A DNA stretch of 64,000 nucleotides from Roseivivax halotolerans (lineage in GTDB: Bacteria; Pseudomonadota; Alphaproteobacteria; Rhodobacterales; Rhodobacteraceae). Below the pieces are notes generated by a model. It saw only the letters and a program-made list of their open reading frames with translations. It was not told the DNA's origin and ran no database searches. Position numbers and translations under genes: made by a program. The DNA lies in NCBI RefSeq assembly GCF_900115815.1, contig NZ_FOXV01000007.1, positions 124,001 to 188,000 of the forward strand, given 5' to 3'. The stretch's first letter is position 1. Each line of letters starts with the position of its first letter. Shown here piece after piece: positions 44,560 through 54,371 of this stretch.

Positions 44560-45549
44560 ATGGGAAAGCTTGTCGACGGCGAATGGTTCGATCAGGGGCA
44601 CGACACATCGAAGACGGGTGGTAAATTCGTCCGTTCGGAGACCGCGTTCCGCAACTGGATCACCGCAGATGGCAGCCCCGGGCCTTCGGGCGAGGGCGGC
44701 TTCAAGGCGGAAAGTGGCCGCTACCATCTATATGTCAGTTATGCCTGCCCCTGGGCGCATCGCGCGCTCGTCTTTCGCGCTCTGAAAGGTCTCGAAGATC
44801 ATATCGGCGTCTCGGTCGTGCATCCCGACATGTTGTCCGACGGCTGGACCTTCGATCAGGATTTCAACGAGGCGACTGGCGACCGGCTCTACGATCTGCC
44901 TTTTGCACGGGATATTTATCTCAAAGCGGACCCGAAGATGACGGGCCGCGTGACGGTTCCGATCCTGTGGGACAAGGAGCGCGAGACCGTCGTTTCCAAC
45001 GAGTCAGCCGAGATCATCCGTATGTTCAATTCGGCCTTCGACGAGATCACCGGGAACACGAACGATTATTGGCCGGAAGAGCTCCGTGACGCGATCGAGC
45101 CCGTGAATGCGCGGATCTACGATACGGTCAACAACGGTGTCTACAAGTCAGGCTTTGCCACGACGCAGGAGGCCTATGACGACGCCGTTCATCCGCTCTT
45201 CGAAAGCCTCGACTGGATCGAGGAGAGGCTTGGCGAGAACCGATACCTCATGGGCGATCGGATCACCGAGGCAGACTGGCGGCTTTTCACCACGCTCATT
45301 CGCTTCGACAAGGTTTATCACGGGCACTTCAAGTGCAATCGCAATCGGATCGTCGATTATCCGCACATGTGGGGATATCTTCGCGAGCTGTATCAGTGGC
45401 CTGGCGTGGCGGAGACCGTGCATTTCGATCACATCGTGCGCCACTATCACTACAGCCATGAATCGGTGAACCCGTATCGCATCATCCCGATCGGCCCCGC
45501 GCTCGATCTCATGGCGCCGCATGGTCGGGAGTCCCTCAAGGAAGCATGA
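44560..45549 (+). CDS. Glutathionyl-hydroquinone reductase (YqjG/GHR)
   Basis: The 329-residue Xi-class glutathione transferase reduces glutathionyl-hydroquinones with GSH. Catalytic Cys63 is in ACPWAHRAL, as in E. coli YqjG. Other family motifs are LADPKMTGRVTVPILWD-like strand (KADPKMTGRVTVPIL) and the helical domain with RYLMGDRITEADWRLF. The frame opens far upstream, but the ATG at 44560 has a near-ideal AGGAGG site. It probably protects against quinone stress. Confidence 0.93.
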   Translation: MGKLVDGEWFDQGHDTSKTGGKFVRSETAFRNWITADGSPGPSGEGGFKAESGRYHLYVSYACPWAHRALVFRALKGLEDHIGVSVVHPDMLSDGWTFDQDFNEATGDRLYDLPFARDIYLKADPKMTGRVTVPILWDKERETVVSNESAEIIRMFNSAFDEITGNTNDYWPEELRDAIEPVNARIYDTVNNGVYKSGFATTQEAYDDAVHPLFESLDWIEERLGENRYLMGDRITEADWRLFTTLIRFDKVYHGHFKCNRNRIVDYPHMWGYLRELYQWPGVAETVHFDHIVRHYHYSHESVNPYRIIPIGPALDLMAPHGRESLKEA

Positions 45550-45594
45550 GCCGCTTTTGCCCCGCGGGATCGGGTGGTAGATGTCGCGGGAATG

Positions 45595-46782
45595 ATGAAG
45601 AGGACGCTCATGTTTCGTGCGATCGCCTGCACCGTAACCATTGCGGCTGGACCGGCCTTGGCTCAAACGCCTTGCGGCGGGCCGTTCGGGGGTTTCGTAG
45701 AAGCGCTTTCGGCCGAGGCAGTGGAGCGCGGGCAGAAGCCCGATACGGTCGACGCGTTTTTTGACGGGATCAGGCAAGACCAGTCGGTGCTCGATGCCGA
45801 TCGCCGTCAGGGGATTTTCCAGGCACCATTCATCGACTTCTCGCGCCGGCTCATCAGCTCGGATCGTCTCGAACGCGGACGGTCGCTTGGGCGCGACTAT
45901 GCCACGACGTTCGAGGCGATCGAGGCGGAATACGGTGTGCCGCGTGGCATATTGCTCGCGTTCTGGGCCTTCGAGACGGATTACGGAAGCTTCCAAGGCG
46001 ACTACAATACCGCGAACGCGCTGGTAACGCTCGCCCACGATTGCCGCCGCCCGGAGCTGTTCCGTCCCCAGGTCTTCGCCGCGCTTGAACTATTCGCGCA
46101 GGACGCGTTCGATCCAGATACCACGACCGGAGCCTGGGCGGGCGAGATCGGCATGGTACAGATGCTGCCCGAGGACATTCTGACAAATGGTATAGACGCG
46201 GATGGTGACGGGCGCGTGTCGCTCAAGACCTCGCCGCGCGATGCATTGTTTTCGGGCGCTGCGATGCTGGCGGACCTCGGATGGCGGGCGGGCGAGCCGT
46301 GGCTCGAAGAGGTCGAGATGCCCACCGAGTTCGACTGGTATGAAACGGGCCTCGAGACCCGTAAGCCCGCGTCCGACTGGGCTGCGCTCGGCGTCACCGC
46401 GCGGGATGGCGAGATCGATGCGCCGGATCTTCCAGCGTCGATCCTCTTGCCGCAGGGCAAGGATGGCCCGGCCTTTCTCGCCTATCCGAACTTTCCGGTG
46501 CTTTTTGAGTGGAACCAGAGTTTCACCTACGTTTTGACGGCCGCCTATTTCGCGACGCGCCTCGAAGGCGCTCAGATCTATGACGCCGGCAACCCCGAGC
46601 CGGGGCTGAACGGCGCGCAGATGGTCCGGCTGCAGGAGGCATTGCAGGCGCGCGGGTACGATGTGGGCGGCGCGGACGGAATCCTGGGCTCTGGCACACG
46701 CGCCGCGGTGCGCGATGTGCAGCGAGAGTTGGGTCTGCCAGCGGATGCCTGGCCGACCTCGGAGCTGTTGGAGCGGCTTTAA
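45595..46782 (+). CDS. MltB-like lytic murein transglycosylase with peptidoglycan-binding domain
   Basis: The 395-residue exported enzyme has a signal peptide (about 1-24, ending PALAQ), an MltB-type catalytic domain with Glu127 in WAFETDYGSF, and DAFFDGIRQD. A C-terminal PG_binding_1 domain (about 335-395, LQEALQARGYDVGGADG) follows. The start could be 45592, 45595 or 45610. The last has the better ribosome site (AGAGG); the first two give a more basic signal n-region. It is a second lytic transglycosylase in this window, unrelated to the Slt type. Confidence 0.88.
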   Translation: MKRTLMFRAIACTVTIAAGPALAQTPCGGPFGGFVEALSAEAVERGQKPDTVDAFFDGIRQDQSVLDADRRQGIFQAPFIDFSRRLISSDRLERGRSLGRDYATTFEAIEAEYGVPRGILLAFWAFETDYGSFQGDYNTANALVTLAHDCRRPELFRPQVFAALELFAQDAFDPDTTTGAWAGEIGMVQMLPEDILTNGIDADGDGRVSLKTSPRDALFSGAAMLADLGWRAGEPWLEEVEMPTEFDWYETGLETRKPASDWAALGVTARDGEIDAPDLPASILLPQGKDGPAFLAYPNFPVLFEWNQSFTYVLTAAYFATRLEGAQIYDAGNPEPGLNGAQMVRLQEALQARGYDVGGADGILGSGTRAAVRDVQRELGLPADAWPTSELLERL

Positions 46783-46897
46783 CCACGTTCCACGGACGCG
46801 ATTTACGGAATTTCAGGCTGCACGCTATTTTGTAAGTAATCGACAGATGCGCTTTCGGGTGACCACCTCAAGAAAGACAAAGCCGCGCTGAAAGCCC

Positions 46898-49800
46898 TCA
46901 GGCCACCATCTTCTCGGCCTTCTTGAGGTCCACGGATACGAGCTGGCTCACGCCCTGCTCCTGCATCGTCACACCGAACAATCGGTCCATCCGCGCCATC
47001 GTCACCGCGTGGTGCGTAATGATGAGGAAGCGTGTCTCGGTGCGGCGGCACATCTCGTCGAGCATGTCGCAGAACCGGGTGACGTTGGCATCGTCGAGCG
47101 GCGCGTCCACCTCGTCGAGCACGCAGATGGGGGCAGGATTCGCGAGGAAGACAGCAAAGATCAGCGCGAGCGCGGTCAGCGTCTGTTCGCCCCCCGACAG
47201 AAGCGACAGGGTCGAGAGCTTCTTGCCCGGCGGTTGGCACATGATCTCGAGACCGGCCTCGAGCGGATCGTCACTCTCGACCATGACGAGGTTGGCCTCG
47301 CCACCGTTGAAGAGGTGGGTGAACAGCATCGAGAAATTGGCGTTTACCTGCTCGAAGGCGGTCAAGAGCCGCTCTCGGCCCTCGCGGTTGAGAGAGGCGA
47401 TGCTGGAGCGCAGGGTCTTTACCGCTTCCTCGAGATCCTGCTTCTCGGACGAGAGCGTGTCGTGTTCGGTCTGAACCTCGCGGGCATCCTCTTCGGCGCG
47501 CAGGTTCACCGCGCCGAGCGCGTCGCGCTGGCGTTTGAGAGCGTTGACCTGCGTATCGATGTCTTGCGCCGTGGGAATGGCATCGGGATCGACGCCAAGC
47601 TTCTCGAGAAGGTTTTGAGGGGTTGTTTCCTGCTCTTCGCTGACGCGTTCGGCGGCAGCGCTGACAGCTTCGCGGGCGGAATCCGCTCGCGCTTCGGCTG
47701 CCGCGCGGGATTCGCGTGCCTCTGAGGCGGTGCGCTCGGCATCGCGCTCCGCTGCGACCAGCTCGCGGAGCGACGTTTCGGCATCGGCAAGCGCGTCGGC
47801 AGCTTTCTTGCGGCGCACTTCCGCATCCTCGATGGAGCGGCTCAGCTTGTCGTGCTGTTCCTCAAGTTGGGCGGGAATTCCCTGCGCCGCGGCCAGCTCG
47901 CTCTCGGCCTGTTCCTTGCGGGTCGTAAGCTCCGCGCTGCGGCCCTTCGCGGTCTCCAGTCGGTGCCGCCATCCCGACAGCTCTTTCGTCACTTGCTGGC
48001 TGCGCGCCTTGCGGGCGTCGCCCTCGCGCCGAAGCTCTTCATGTGCGGAGCGCTTGGCCATCATCGTCATGCGCGCGGCTTCAACGGTGAGCTTGATATC
48101 CTCGACCTCGGCGCGCGCCGCGTCGAGATCGCCAAGCTCGGCCACCGCGCGTTCGGCCTCGACGACCTGTTTGCGGGCGGCGCTCGCCTCGTCGGCGTAG
48201 CGGGTGACGGAAAGCCGCGCGCTTTCGAGCCGGCCTTCGGCCATGTCGCGGTCCGCCTCGGCGCGGCTCACGGCGCGAGACGCCTCTGTCACGGCCTGGT
48301 CGGCTGCGCGGCGTGCCTCGCGCGCGTCCTTGTCGGCACGGGCAAGGTCGGTGAGGCGGGTCTGCAGAGCCTCGTGCGCTTGCCGAGCCCCGGCGACCCG
48401 CGCCTCCGAATGCGCCATGTCCTGTTTCAGCGCCTCGAGGCGGTTCAGCTGTTCGAGGCGCAACGCCGCAGCCGACGGCATATCCTCCGCCCAGGCCCGG
48501 TAGCCATCCCAGCGCCAGAGATCACCCTCACGACTGACGAGCCGCTGGCCGGGCAAGAGCCGTGGCTGCAAGGCGTCACCCTCATCGGCGTCGACCAGTC
48601 CGATCTGGCTCATGCGGCGTTCGAGGACGGACGGGACCGAGACGTGCTGGGTGAGGGCCGTCACGCCGCTCGGCAGCGCTTGCGCGGCGTCGTAGGCGGG
48701 CAGCACGGTCCAGCCGGACGGCCCGTCCGCGTCGACTTCGGGCGCGCGCAGATCGTCGGCGAGCGCGGCGCCGAGCGCCTTCTCGAACCCTTGTTCGACC
48801 TGAAGCCGGTCGAGGATCTGCCCGCCTTCGGCGGTGTCGCGGTCGAGAAGGCGGGCAAGCGCCGTGACCTCCGCGCTGAGCGCGTTGAGCTCGCCTTCGG
48901 CAGAAGAGCGTTCGCTGCGCGCCTCGGCCTCGCGGGCCTGGGTGTCCGCGCGCGCGGTCTCGGCCTCCGACAGCACGGTTTCGGCGCGCCGCGCCGTCGC
49001 CTGTGCGTCGGTCAAGCGGGTCTCGGCCTCTGTCCGCGTCTCGCTGGCGGCCGCGAGTTTCGCCTCAGCGTCTGAAACGATCCCGCGCGCCTTGACGGCC
49101 TCGGCTTCGTTGCGTTCGAGCGTCTTACGCGTGTCGGCAAGATAGCGATGGGCCGATTGGTGACGCGCGGACAGACGCGCCACATCCTCGGTGCGCGTTG
49201 AAAGAAGATCCTCGCGCTCCTGCAGGATCGTGGCCGCCTCACTGGCCTCGCTTGCTGCACTCGACAGCCGATCCTCGTGGCCCTCGCCCGCCTTGGCGAG
49301 CTCGCGCGCTTCCCATTCGAGCCGCTCGATCGTCTCGCCCGCATCGCGGTTGAGGCCGGTCTCGCGTTCGATATCGCGGGCAAGCTGCTCGATACGGCCG
49401 GTCAGAGTGCGGATCGTGTCCTCGGCGCGGGCCTTCTCGTCTTTGAGCGTGTCGCGCTCCACCGTCAGGCGCTGCAGGATCGCGGCCGCAACGGCTTCTT
49501 CCTCGCGAAGGGGCGGCAGTGCGCTCTCCTGTGCCTCGCGCGTCTTTCCGGCCTCGCGCGCGGCGGTCTCGGCGCGGGCGGCCTCGGTCAGCTTTCCGCG
49601 CAGCACCTCCTCCGCGCTGGCACGCGCGGCGTCGGCATCCTTCCAGCGCCGGTAGAGGAGGAGCCCCTCTGCATGGCGCAGATCCTCGCCGATGGCGCGA
49701 TAGCGCGCCGCCTGTTTGGCTTGCCGCGCAAGGCTCGAGAGCTGACTGGCCAGCCCTTCGATCACATCGTCGACGCGGGTGAGGTTCGCCTCGGTGTTCT

Positions 49801-50353
49801 TCAGCTTGAGTTCCGCCTCGTGGCGGCGCTGGTAGAGGCCGGCGATCCCTGCCGCGTCCTCGAGGATCCGCCGTCGGGCCTTGGGCTTGGCGTTGATCAG
49901 CTCGGAAATCTGGCCCTGACGAACGAGCGCGGGCGATTGCGACCCCGTCGCGGCATCGGCGAAGAGCATCTGCACATCCCGCGCGCGGGTATCCTTGCCG
50001 TTGGCCTTGTAGGCCGAGCCGACATCGCGCGTGATGCGGCGCACGATCTCGATCTGGTCCTGGTCGTTGAAGCCGGAGGGGGCGAGCCGGTCGGAATTGT
50101 CGATCTGAAGCACGACCTCGGCGAAATTTCGGGCCGGGCGGGAGGCGGCGCCTGCGAAGATCACATCTTCCATTCCGCCGCCGCGCATCGCGGTCGGGCG
50201 GTTCTCGCCCATGACCCAACGCAGCGCTTCGAGCAGATTAGACTTGCCGCAGCCATTGGGGCCCACCACGCCTGTCAGACCCTCGGCAATGACGAGGTCC
50301 GTGGGGTCGACGAAGCTTTTGAAGCCTGTGAGTTTCAGTTTCGAAAAGCGCAC
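46898..50353 (-). CDS. smc: Chromosome segregation SMC ATPase
   Basis: The 1151-residue protein is an SMC homodimer subunit that condenses and segregates the nucleoid. It has Walker A GPNGCGKSN (31-39), coiled coil to about 490, a hinge (about 500-640), a second coiled coil, the signature LLSGGEQTLTALALIF and Walker B VLDEVDAPLDD. The GTG at 50353 gives MRFSKLKLTGFKSF, the standard N-terminus, and is preceded by GGGAG. The open frame extends upstream but that part is not SMC-like. Confidence 0.96.
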   Translation of the reverse strand: MRFSKLKLTGFKSFVDPTDLVIAEGLTGVVGPNGCGKSNLLEALRWVMGENRPTAMRGGGMEDVIFAGAASRPARNFAEVVLQIDNSDRLAPSGFNDQDQIEIVRRITRDVGSAYKANGKDTRARDVQMLFADAATGSQSPALVRQGQISELINAKPKARRRILEDAAGIAGLYQRRHEAELKLKNTEANLTRVDDVIEGLASQLSSLARQAKQAARYRAIGEDLRHAEGLLLYRRWKDADAARASAEEVLRGKLTEAARAETAAREAGKTREAQESALPPLREEEAVAAAILQRLTVERDTLKDEKARAEDTIRTLTGRIEQLARDIERETGLNRDAGETIERLEWEARELAKAGEGHEDRLSSAASEASEAATILQEREDLLSTRTEDVARLSARHQSAHRYLADTRKTLERNEAEAVKARGIVSDAEAKLAAASETRTEAETRLTDAQATARRAETVLSEAETARADTQAREAEARSERSSAEGELNALSAEVTALARLLDRDTAEGGQILDRLQVEQGFEKALGAALADDLRAPEVDADGPSGWTVLPAYDAAQALPSGVTALTQHVSVPSVLERRMSQIGLVDADEGDALQPRLLPGQRLVSREGDLWRWDGYRAWAEDMPSAAALRLEQLNRLEALKQDMAHSEARVAGARQAHEALQTRLTDLARADKDAREARRAADQAVTEASRAVSRAEADRDMAEGRLESARLSVTRYADEASAARKQVVEAERAVAELGDLDAARAEVEDIKLTVEAARMTMMAKRSAHEELRREGDARKARSQQVTKELSGWRHRLETAKGRSAELTTRKEQAESELAAAQGIPAQLEEQHDKLSRSIEDAEVRRKKAADALADAETSLRELVAAERDAERTASEARESRAAAEARADSAREAVSAAAERVSEEQETTPQNLLEKLGVDPDAIPTAQDIDTQVNALKRQRDALGAVNLRAEEDAREVQTEHDTLSSEKQDLEEAVKTLRSSIASLNREGRERLLTAFEQVNANFSMLFTHLFNGGEANLVMVESDDPLEAGLEIMCQPPGKKLSTLSLLSGGEQTLTALALIFAVFLANPAPICVLDEVDAPLDDANVTRFCDMLDEMCRRTETRFLIITHHAVTMARMDRLFGVTMQEQGVSQLVSVDLKKAEKMVA

Positions 50354-50556
50354 GTTCTGGAGGCTCCCGATTCCGCGGTTGAGGGAAAGCGTGCGAAGAC
50401 GGCTGTCTTGAGTCAAACAAATTGCGCCGTATATCGGGTTTGCAGCGCCTTTATCCACAAGATATCGCGTAAAAGGCGAGATATTGCCGGCTTGACGCAA
50501 GGGCCCGCCGGCCTTGTGGTATGTCGCATAACGCTGACATCTGGCCGGAGCCCGTC

Positions 50557-51018
50557 ATGGAAATCGTCATCGCGCACCCTTCCGATCCAAGCGTTGCGAC
50601 CGTCCTTCGGCAAAGCCACGCGTTGATGCAGGCGCTCTTCCCGCCCGAACATAACAGCTTTCTCGATCTCGACGCGCTGGCCGCCCCCGGCATCACGCTA
50701 TGGGCGGCACGCGACTACAGCCGGGTTCTCGGCACCGTCGCGCTGATGCGCTGCGACGGATATGGCGAGGTGAAATCGCTCTTTGTGACCGAGGCCGCAC
50801 GAGGCACCGGGCTGGCGCGCCGGCTTCTGGAGCACCTTGAAGGCGCAGCGGCGGGCGAGGGCATCGGGCTTCTTCGGCTCGAGACCGGAAATCTTCTGGA
50901 CGCAGCCGCCCGGCTTTACACCCGGGTAGGCTATGTCCGGCGTGGCCCGTTCGGTGAATACAGGGAGAACGGCACTTCGGTCTTCTACGAAAAACCGCTC
51001 ATCCGCGTGTGCAGTTGA
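50557..51018 (+). CDS. GNAT N-acetyltransferase
   Basis: The 153-residue protein has the Acetyltransf_1 core: EVKSLFVTEAARGTGLARRLLEHLE (acetyl-CoA loop RGTGLA, about 82-87), then LRLETGNLLDAAARLYTRVGY. It is similar to putative PhnO/YsnE-type amino-acyl acetyltransferases. ATG 50557 has GGAG seven bases upstream. It is divergent from smc and its last 20 bp overlap the convergent lipoprotein gene. Confidence 0.9.
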   Translation: MEIVIAHPSDPSVATVLRQSHALMQALFPPEHNSFLDLDALAAPGITLWAARDYSRVLGTVALMRCDGYGEVKSLFVTEAARGTGLARRLLEHLEGAAAGEGIGLLRLETGNLLDAAARLYTRVGYVRRGPFGEYRENGTSVFYEKPLIRVCS

Positions 51019-51409
51019 GGGAGATGTCGCTGGAGACGAGGGCATCGGTGATGGCACGCGATGCGGTGATAGCGTGGCACGACCAGTTCTTGGTGCGCGG
51101 CATCTTGGGCGGAGGCGGGCCACCCGGACAATCGAGCGCCATCACCATCACCGCCTGATCGCCCATGATCCATGCGACATCGCAGCCAGTTCGCGCCTCG
51201 GCGGCGCGTCCGGCCTTGGTGGCGACCATCTGAAAACGCGGCATCATTTCGGGTGAGATCCGCTGCGCCTCGATCAGCGGCCCGGTTTGACGGAAGAGGA
51301 AAGCGCTGCCATCCTGGCTCACCCGTTCGGGCTCGATACCTGCAAAGCCCGGCCCACCGGTGTTGCAGGCGGCGAGAATGAAGAGAAGAAGGGCGAGCAG
51401 CCAGCGCAT
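50999..51409 (-). CDS. Small lipoprotein of unknown function
   Basis: The 136-residue product starts MRWLLALLLFILAAC, a signal with a lipobox (LAAC, Cys15), so it is probably a lipid-anchored envelope protein. Three further Cys are present, two of which (DC and SC) might pair. No domain is recognised. It overlaps the GNAT gene by 20 bp at its 3' end and stands upstream of the aldolase gene on the same strand, 35 bp away. Confidence 0.7.
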   Translation of the reverse strand: MRWLLALLLFILAACNTGGPGFAGIEPERVSQDGSAFLFRQTGPLIEAQRISPEMMPRFQMVATKAGRAAEARTGCDVAWIMGDQAVMVMALDCPGGPPPPKMPRTKNWSCHAITASRAITDALVSSDISLNCTRG

Positions 51410-51444
51410 TCGGCAAGGCTACCGCGCGCTGTCCTAACGCTGTG

Positions 51445-52212
51445 TTAACTCGCGCGCCATTTCGCGGACAAGGCGCTGAGGCCGCGCGAGAGGAAGGTCA
51501 CATCCGATCCGACGGCCACGAATTGCGCGCCCGCATCGAAATGGCCCTCGATTGCGTCTTCGGAGAAATCGATGATCCCGGCAGCCTTGCCCGAAGCGGC
51601 GATCCGCCCAAGCGTTTCGGCGACCACTTTACGCATCTCCGGCGCATCGGCGCGGCCCGGAAAGCCCAGATCCGCCGAGAGATCGGCGGGTCCGACAAAG
51701 ACACCGTCCACGCCTTCGACCTCGAGGATCTCGTCCAGTGCCTCGAGCGCCGCGCCTGTCTCGATCTGCACGATCAGGCACATCTCGTCATTCGCGGTCG
51801 CTGCATAGTCGGGGGTGCGTCCGAAATTCGTCGCTCTCGCCAGCGCGCCGCCCATCCCGCGGATACCTTCGGGCGGATAGCGCATGGCACGGACGAGGGC
51901 GCGCGCCTCGGCAGCTGAATTGACCATAGGGATCAGCAAGGATTGCACGCCGGTGTCGAGCACCTGCTTGATGAGCCAGGACTCCCCCATCGGAAGGCGC
52001 ACGACCGGGTGCGTATGCGGTTCGATCACCTGCACCTGGCGCACGATCGCGGCGAGGTCGTTCGGCGAATGCTCTCCGTCGATCAGAACCCAGTCGAAGC
52101 CGGAGCGCGCGACGATCTCGGAAGCATAGGGATCCGCGAGACCCATCCAGAGACCGATTTGCCGCTGCCCCTGTGCGAGCGCGTCCTTGAACGGATTCTT
52201 CGGTGCGGACAT
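51445..52212 (-). CDS. HpcH/HpaI-family aldolase
   Basis: The 255-residue class II aldolase belongs to the group that cleaves 4-hydroxy-2-oxoheptanedioate or 2-keto-3-deoxyglucarate to pyruvate and an aldehyde. Motifs are WVLIDGEHSPND (metal-proximal Asp/Glu/His), the IVQIETGAAL metal Glu, GVFVGPADLSADLG with the metal Asp, and FVAVGSDVTFL. The frame opens much earlier, but MSAPKNPFKD at 52212 is the family start. It follows the small membrane protein gene by 32 bp and probably belongs to the mipZ transcript. Confidence 0.9.
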   Translation of the reverse strand: MSAPKNPFKDALAQGQRQIGLWMGLADPYASEIVARSGFDWVLIDGEHSPNDLAAIVRQVQVIEPHTHPVVRLPMGESWLIKQVLDTGVQSLLIPMVNSAAEARALVRAMRYPPEGIRGMGGALARATNFGRTPDYAATANDEMCLIVQIETGAALEALDEILEVEGVDGVFVGPADLSADLGFPGRADAPEMRKVVAETLGRIAASGKAAGIIDFSEDAIEGHFDAGAQFVAVGSDVTFLSRGLSALSAKWRAS

Positions 52213-52244
52213 ATGTTCGGTCTTTCGCAAAACGGACCCGCGCG

Positions 52245-52445
52245 TCAGCGCCGGCCCCAGAGTTTCCAGGCCGACCAGATCGCGGTGCCGAGGAAGAAGA
52301 CGCCCGCGATACCGAAAACCTCGAAGAGGGCTGGACCGCGCGGCATTCCGCGCATTGCGACGGCAACGGCGAGAAGGCCAAGTCCGCATAGCGAAAAGCA
52401 GAGGCGGAAGATCAGTTCGCCCCGGCTTGGACCCCCGGCTGCCAT
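52245..52445 (-). CDS. Small two-helix membrane protein, unknown function
   Basis: The 66-residue protein has two hydrophobic segments (about 14-30 and 41-60) joined by an Arg/Gly/Pro loop, and a basic C-terminus. Its start overlaps the mipZ stop by one base (TGATG), which ties it to the division regulator. No family is recognised. Confidence 0.7.
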   Translation of the reverse strand: MAAGGPSRGELIFRLCFSLCGLGLLAVAVAMRGMPRGPALFEVFGIAGVFFLGTAIWSAWKLWGRR

Positions 52446-53254
52446 CAGAAATCCACCTCGACGCCGGGCAGGTTCAGCGTCTTCATCAGGTCGCGCAGCT
52501 CCTGCCTGGCGGCGATGTTGGAGATGTTGAGCTGCTTGACCCCGATATCCTTGAGATCGAGCAGCGTCAGCCCGCGCGGGAAGAGTTCGCGGAAGATCAC
52601 CCGCTCTGAAAAGCCCGGCGCGATGCGGAAGCCGATCCGCTTGGACAGACGCTCGAGCGCCTTTTCCATCTTCTGCTTGTTGACCATTTGCTGCGCGCCG
52701 AGCCGGTTGCGGAGCACGACCCAGTCGATCGGCTGAAGCCCGGCCTGCGCCCGAAGCTGTCGGGCATGCCAGACCATCTCCGAATAGACCGAAGGCCCTT
52801 CGATCTTCTCGCCGTCCGCGCCGATATGGGCGAGCAGGTCGAAATCGACGAAACTGTCATTGAGCGGCGTCACCAGCGTATCGGCAAGCGAGTGCGCTAC
52901 CTGGCTCAACCGGGTATGCGAACCCGGACAGTCGATCAGGACAAAATCGCTTTCCGGCTCCAGAACCGCGACCGCGGCCGACAGGCGATGGTCGTAGGCG
53001 TTCTCGCCGGGCTGCAGCGTCTCCTTGTCGATCTCGGGCAATTCCATGTAGCGCGGCGAGGGCAAGTCGAGCCCTTCTGCTTCCATGAACGCCTTCCGAT
53101 TGCGGACGTAGCGGCCAAAGCTCTGCTGCCGCAAATCCAGATCGAGCGTGCCGACGCGAAAGCCCTGCCGCGCGAGCGCGGAGGCGATATGCATCGAGAC
53201 GGTGGACTTCCCCGCGCCACCCTTCTCGTTCCCGACCACAATGATATGTGCCAC
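52445..53254 (-). CDS. mipZ: Division plane positioning ATPase MipZ
   Basis: The 269-residue ParA/MinD-type P-loop ATPase forms a gradient from the chromosome poles and prevents FtsZ ring assembly there. It has the deviant Walker A EKGGAGKST (10-18, signature Lys11), Walker A' DLDLRQQSFGRY and the switch II region IDCPGSHTRLSQVAHS. It lacks the C-terminal amphipathic helix of MinD. A GTG start at 53254 has GGGGAA five bases upstream. It heads the mipZ-small membrane protein-aldolase group. Confidence 0.95.
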   Translation of the reverse strand: MAHIIVVGNEKGGAGKSTVSMHIASALARQGFRVGTLDLDLRQQSFGRYVRNRKAFMEAEGLDLPSPRYMELPEIDKETLQPGENAYDHRLSAAVAVLEPESDFVLIDCPGSHTRLSQVAHSLADTLVTPLNDSFVDFDLLAHIGADGEKIEGPSVYSEMVWHARQLRAQAGLQPIDWVVLRNRLGAQQMVNKQKMEKALERLSKRIGFRIAPGFSERVIFRELFPRGLTLLDLKDIGVKQLNISNIAARQELRDLMKTLNLPGVEVDF

Positions 53255-53363
53255 GTGGTTCCCCAGATATTCCCCAAAAGTTCTTGGGCGCTACGGTATC
53301 TTGGGGGCTGCCACAAGTGAAGGCGTCACGGCATCTGAAGCGGAATCCGCGGCGCGGAAGCCA

Positions 53364-54281
53364 CTACGGAAATGTGAGGTCCGCGACGACGGGATAATGA
53401 TCGGACGGCCAGTCGCCCGCAAACTTGCGCTGCAGCGTGACCGGCCCGGACACCGCGTTCATGCCGGGGCTGATCGCAATATGATCGATCGCGCCGAAAA
53501 GATTGATGCCGAGATCGAAATGATAGGTGGAGCCGGGAACGTCGAGAAATCGCAGCCCTGCCGCTTCGAGCGTCTCGGTTGTTGGGGAGCCGAGGCGGGC
53601 ATTCAGATCGCCGGTCAGGATCACCGGCTCGCCCCGCTCGAGAAACGGGTCGATGCGGCGCGCCGTCAGCTCGGCCGACAGCATGCGGTTGGACCCGGAT
53701 GAGTATTCGTAATGCACGTTCATCACGGCAAAGACCGGCCCGCCGTCACGCGACCGGAACCGTGCCCAGGACGCGAAGGCCGGGTAGGATCCGTCGAAGG
53801 TGCGGGAATAAATCACGTCAGGCGTGTCTGAAAAGAAGAACCAGCCTTGTTCTACAAGCTCATAGCGCTCGGTCCGGTAAAAGATCGGCTGTGTCGATGG
53901 AAAGTCTCGCCAATCGCCGACCGCCGCCGCAGCATAATCTGGGTTTCGCTCCAGGAGGTAGCTGCGTGCGAGGTTCACGTCATCCGAGTTGCCGCCTGCA
54001 AAGCTCTCCATCTCCTGAAACGCGACGATATCGGCGTCGAGAGCCTTGAACGCGGCGTCCATCGACGGCGCGCGCGCCTCCCAATCGCCGCGTGACCACG
54101 GGCCGTCGGCGCGGTTGTACCAGATGTAATGCACGTTATGCGTGGCGACCCGGTGCGCCCCGTTCTGCTTTGCGGGCAGATCCGGATCGGCGGAGTTTTG
54201 GACCTGAAGCGCGCAGGCCACAAGCAGAAGCAGTGCAAGCAAAAGCCCGCCCGCCTTTGCAATCCGTACCAGAAACCACAT
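53364..54281 (-). CDS. Endonuclease/exonuclease/phosphatase (EEP)-fold hydrolase, exported
   Basis: The 305-residue protein starts with a hydrophobic signal (about 10-25) ending LVAC, which may be a lipobox (Cys23). The EEP catalytic residues are present: THN near 48, FQEME with metal Glu, VMNVHYE, GDLNARLG and the terminal SDHYPVVAD. Members cut phosphodiesters in nucleic acids, inositol phosphates or sphingomyelin. An exported enzyme could be nutrient-scavenging. It is divergent from the DUF2252 gene. Confidence 0.88.
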   Translation of the reverse strand: MWFLVRIAKAGGLLLALLLLVACALQVQNSADPDLPAKQNGAHRVATHNVHYIWYNRADGPWSRGDWEARAPSMDAAFKALDADIVAFQEMESFAGGNSDDVNLARSYLLERNPDYAAAAVGDWRDFPSTQPIFYRTERYELVEQGWFFFSDTPDVIYSRTFDGSYPAFASWARFRSRDGGPVFAVMNVHYEYSSGSNRMLSAELTARRIDPFLERGEPVILTGDLNARLGSPTTETLEAAGLRFLDVPGSTYHFDLGINLFGAIDHIAISPGMNAVSGPVTLQRKFAGDWPSDHYPVVADLTFP

Positions 54282-54371
54282 GGATCGCCGCCTGCCTTTT
54301 GCATCTGTTCGGACCCCGATGGCCCAGTGGCGCGTTGAAGTCTTTATAAAGATTTAAAGGACGGGCCCGAT

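Noticed and set aside
50354-50556. CcrM (GANTC) or CtrA site upstream of smc
   Set aside because: One GAGTC is present, but a single 5-base site is expected by chance and no full CtrA motif (TTAA-N7-TTAA) is there.
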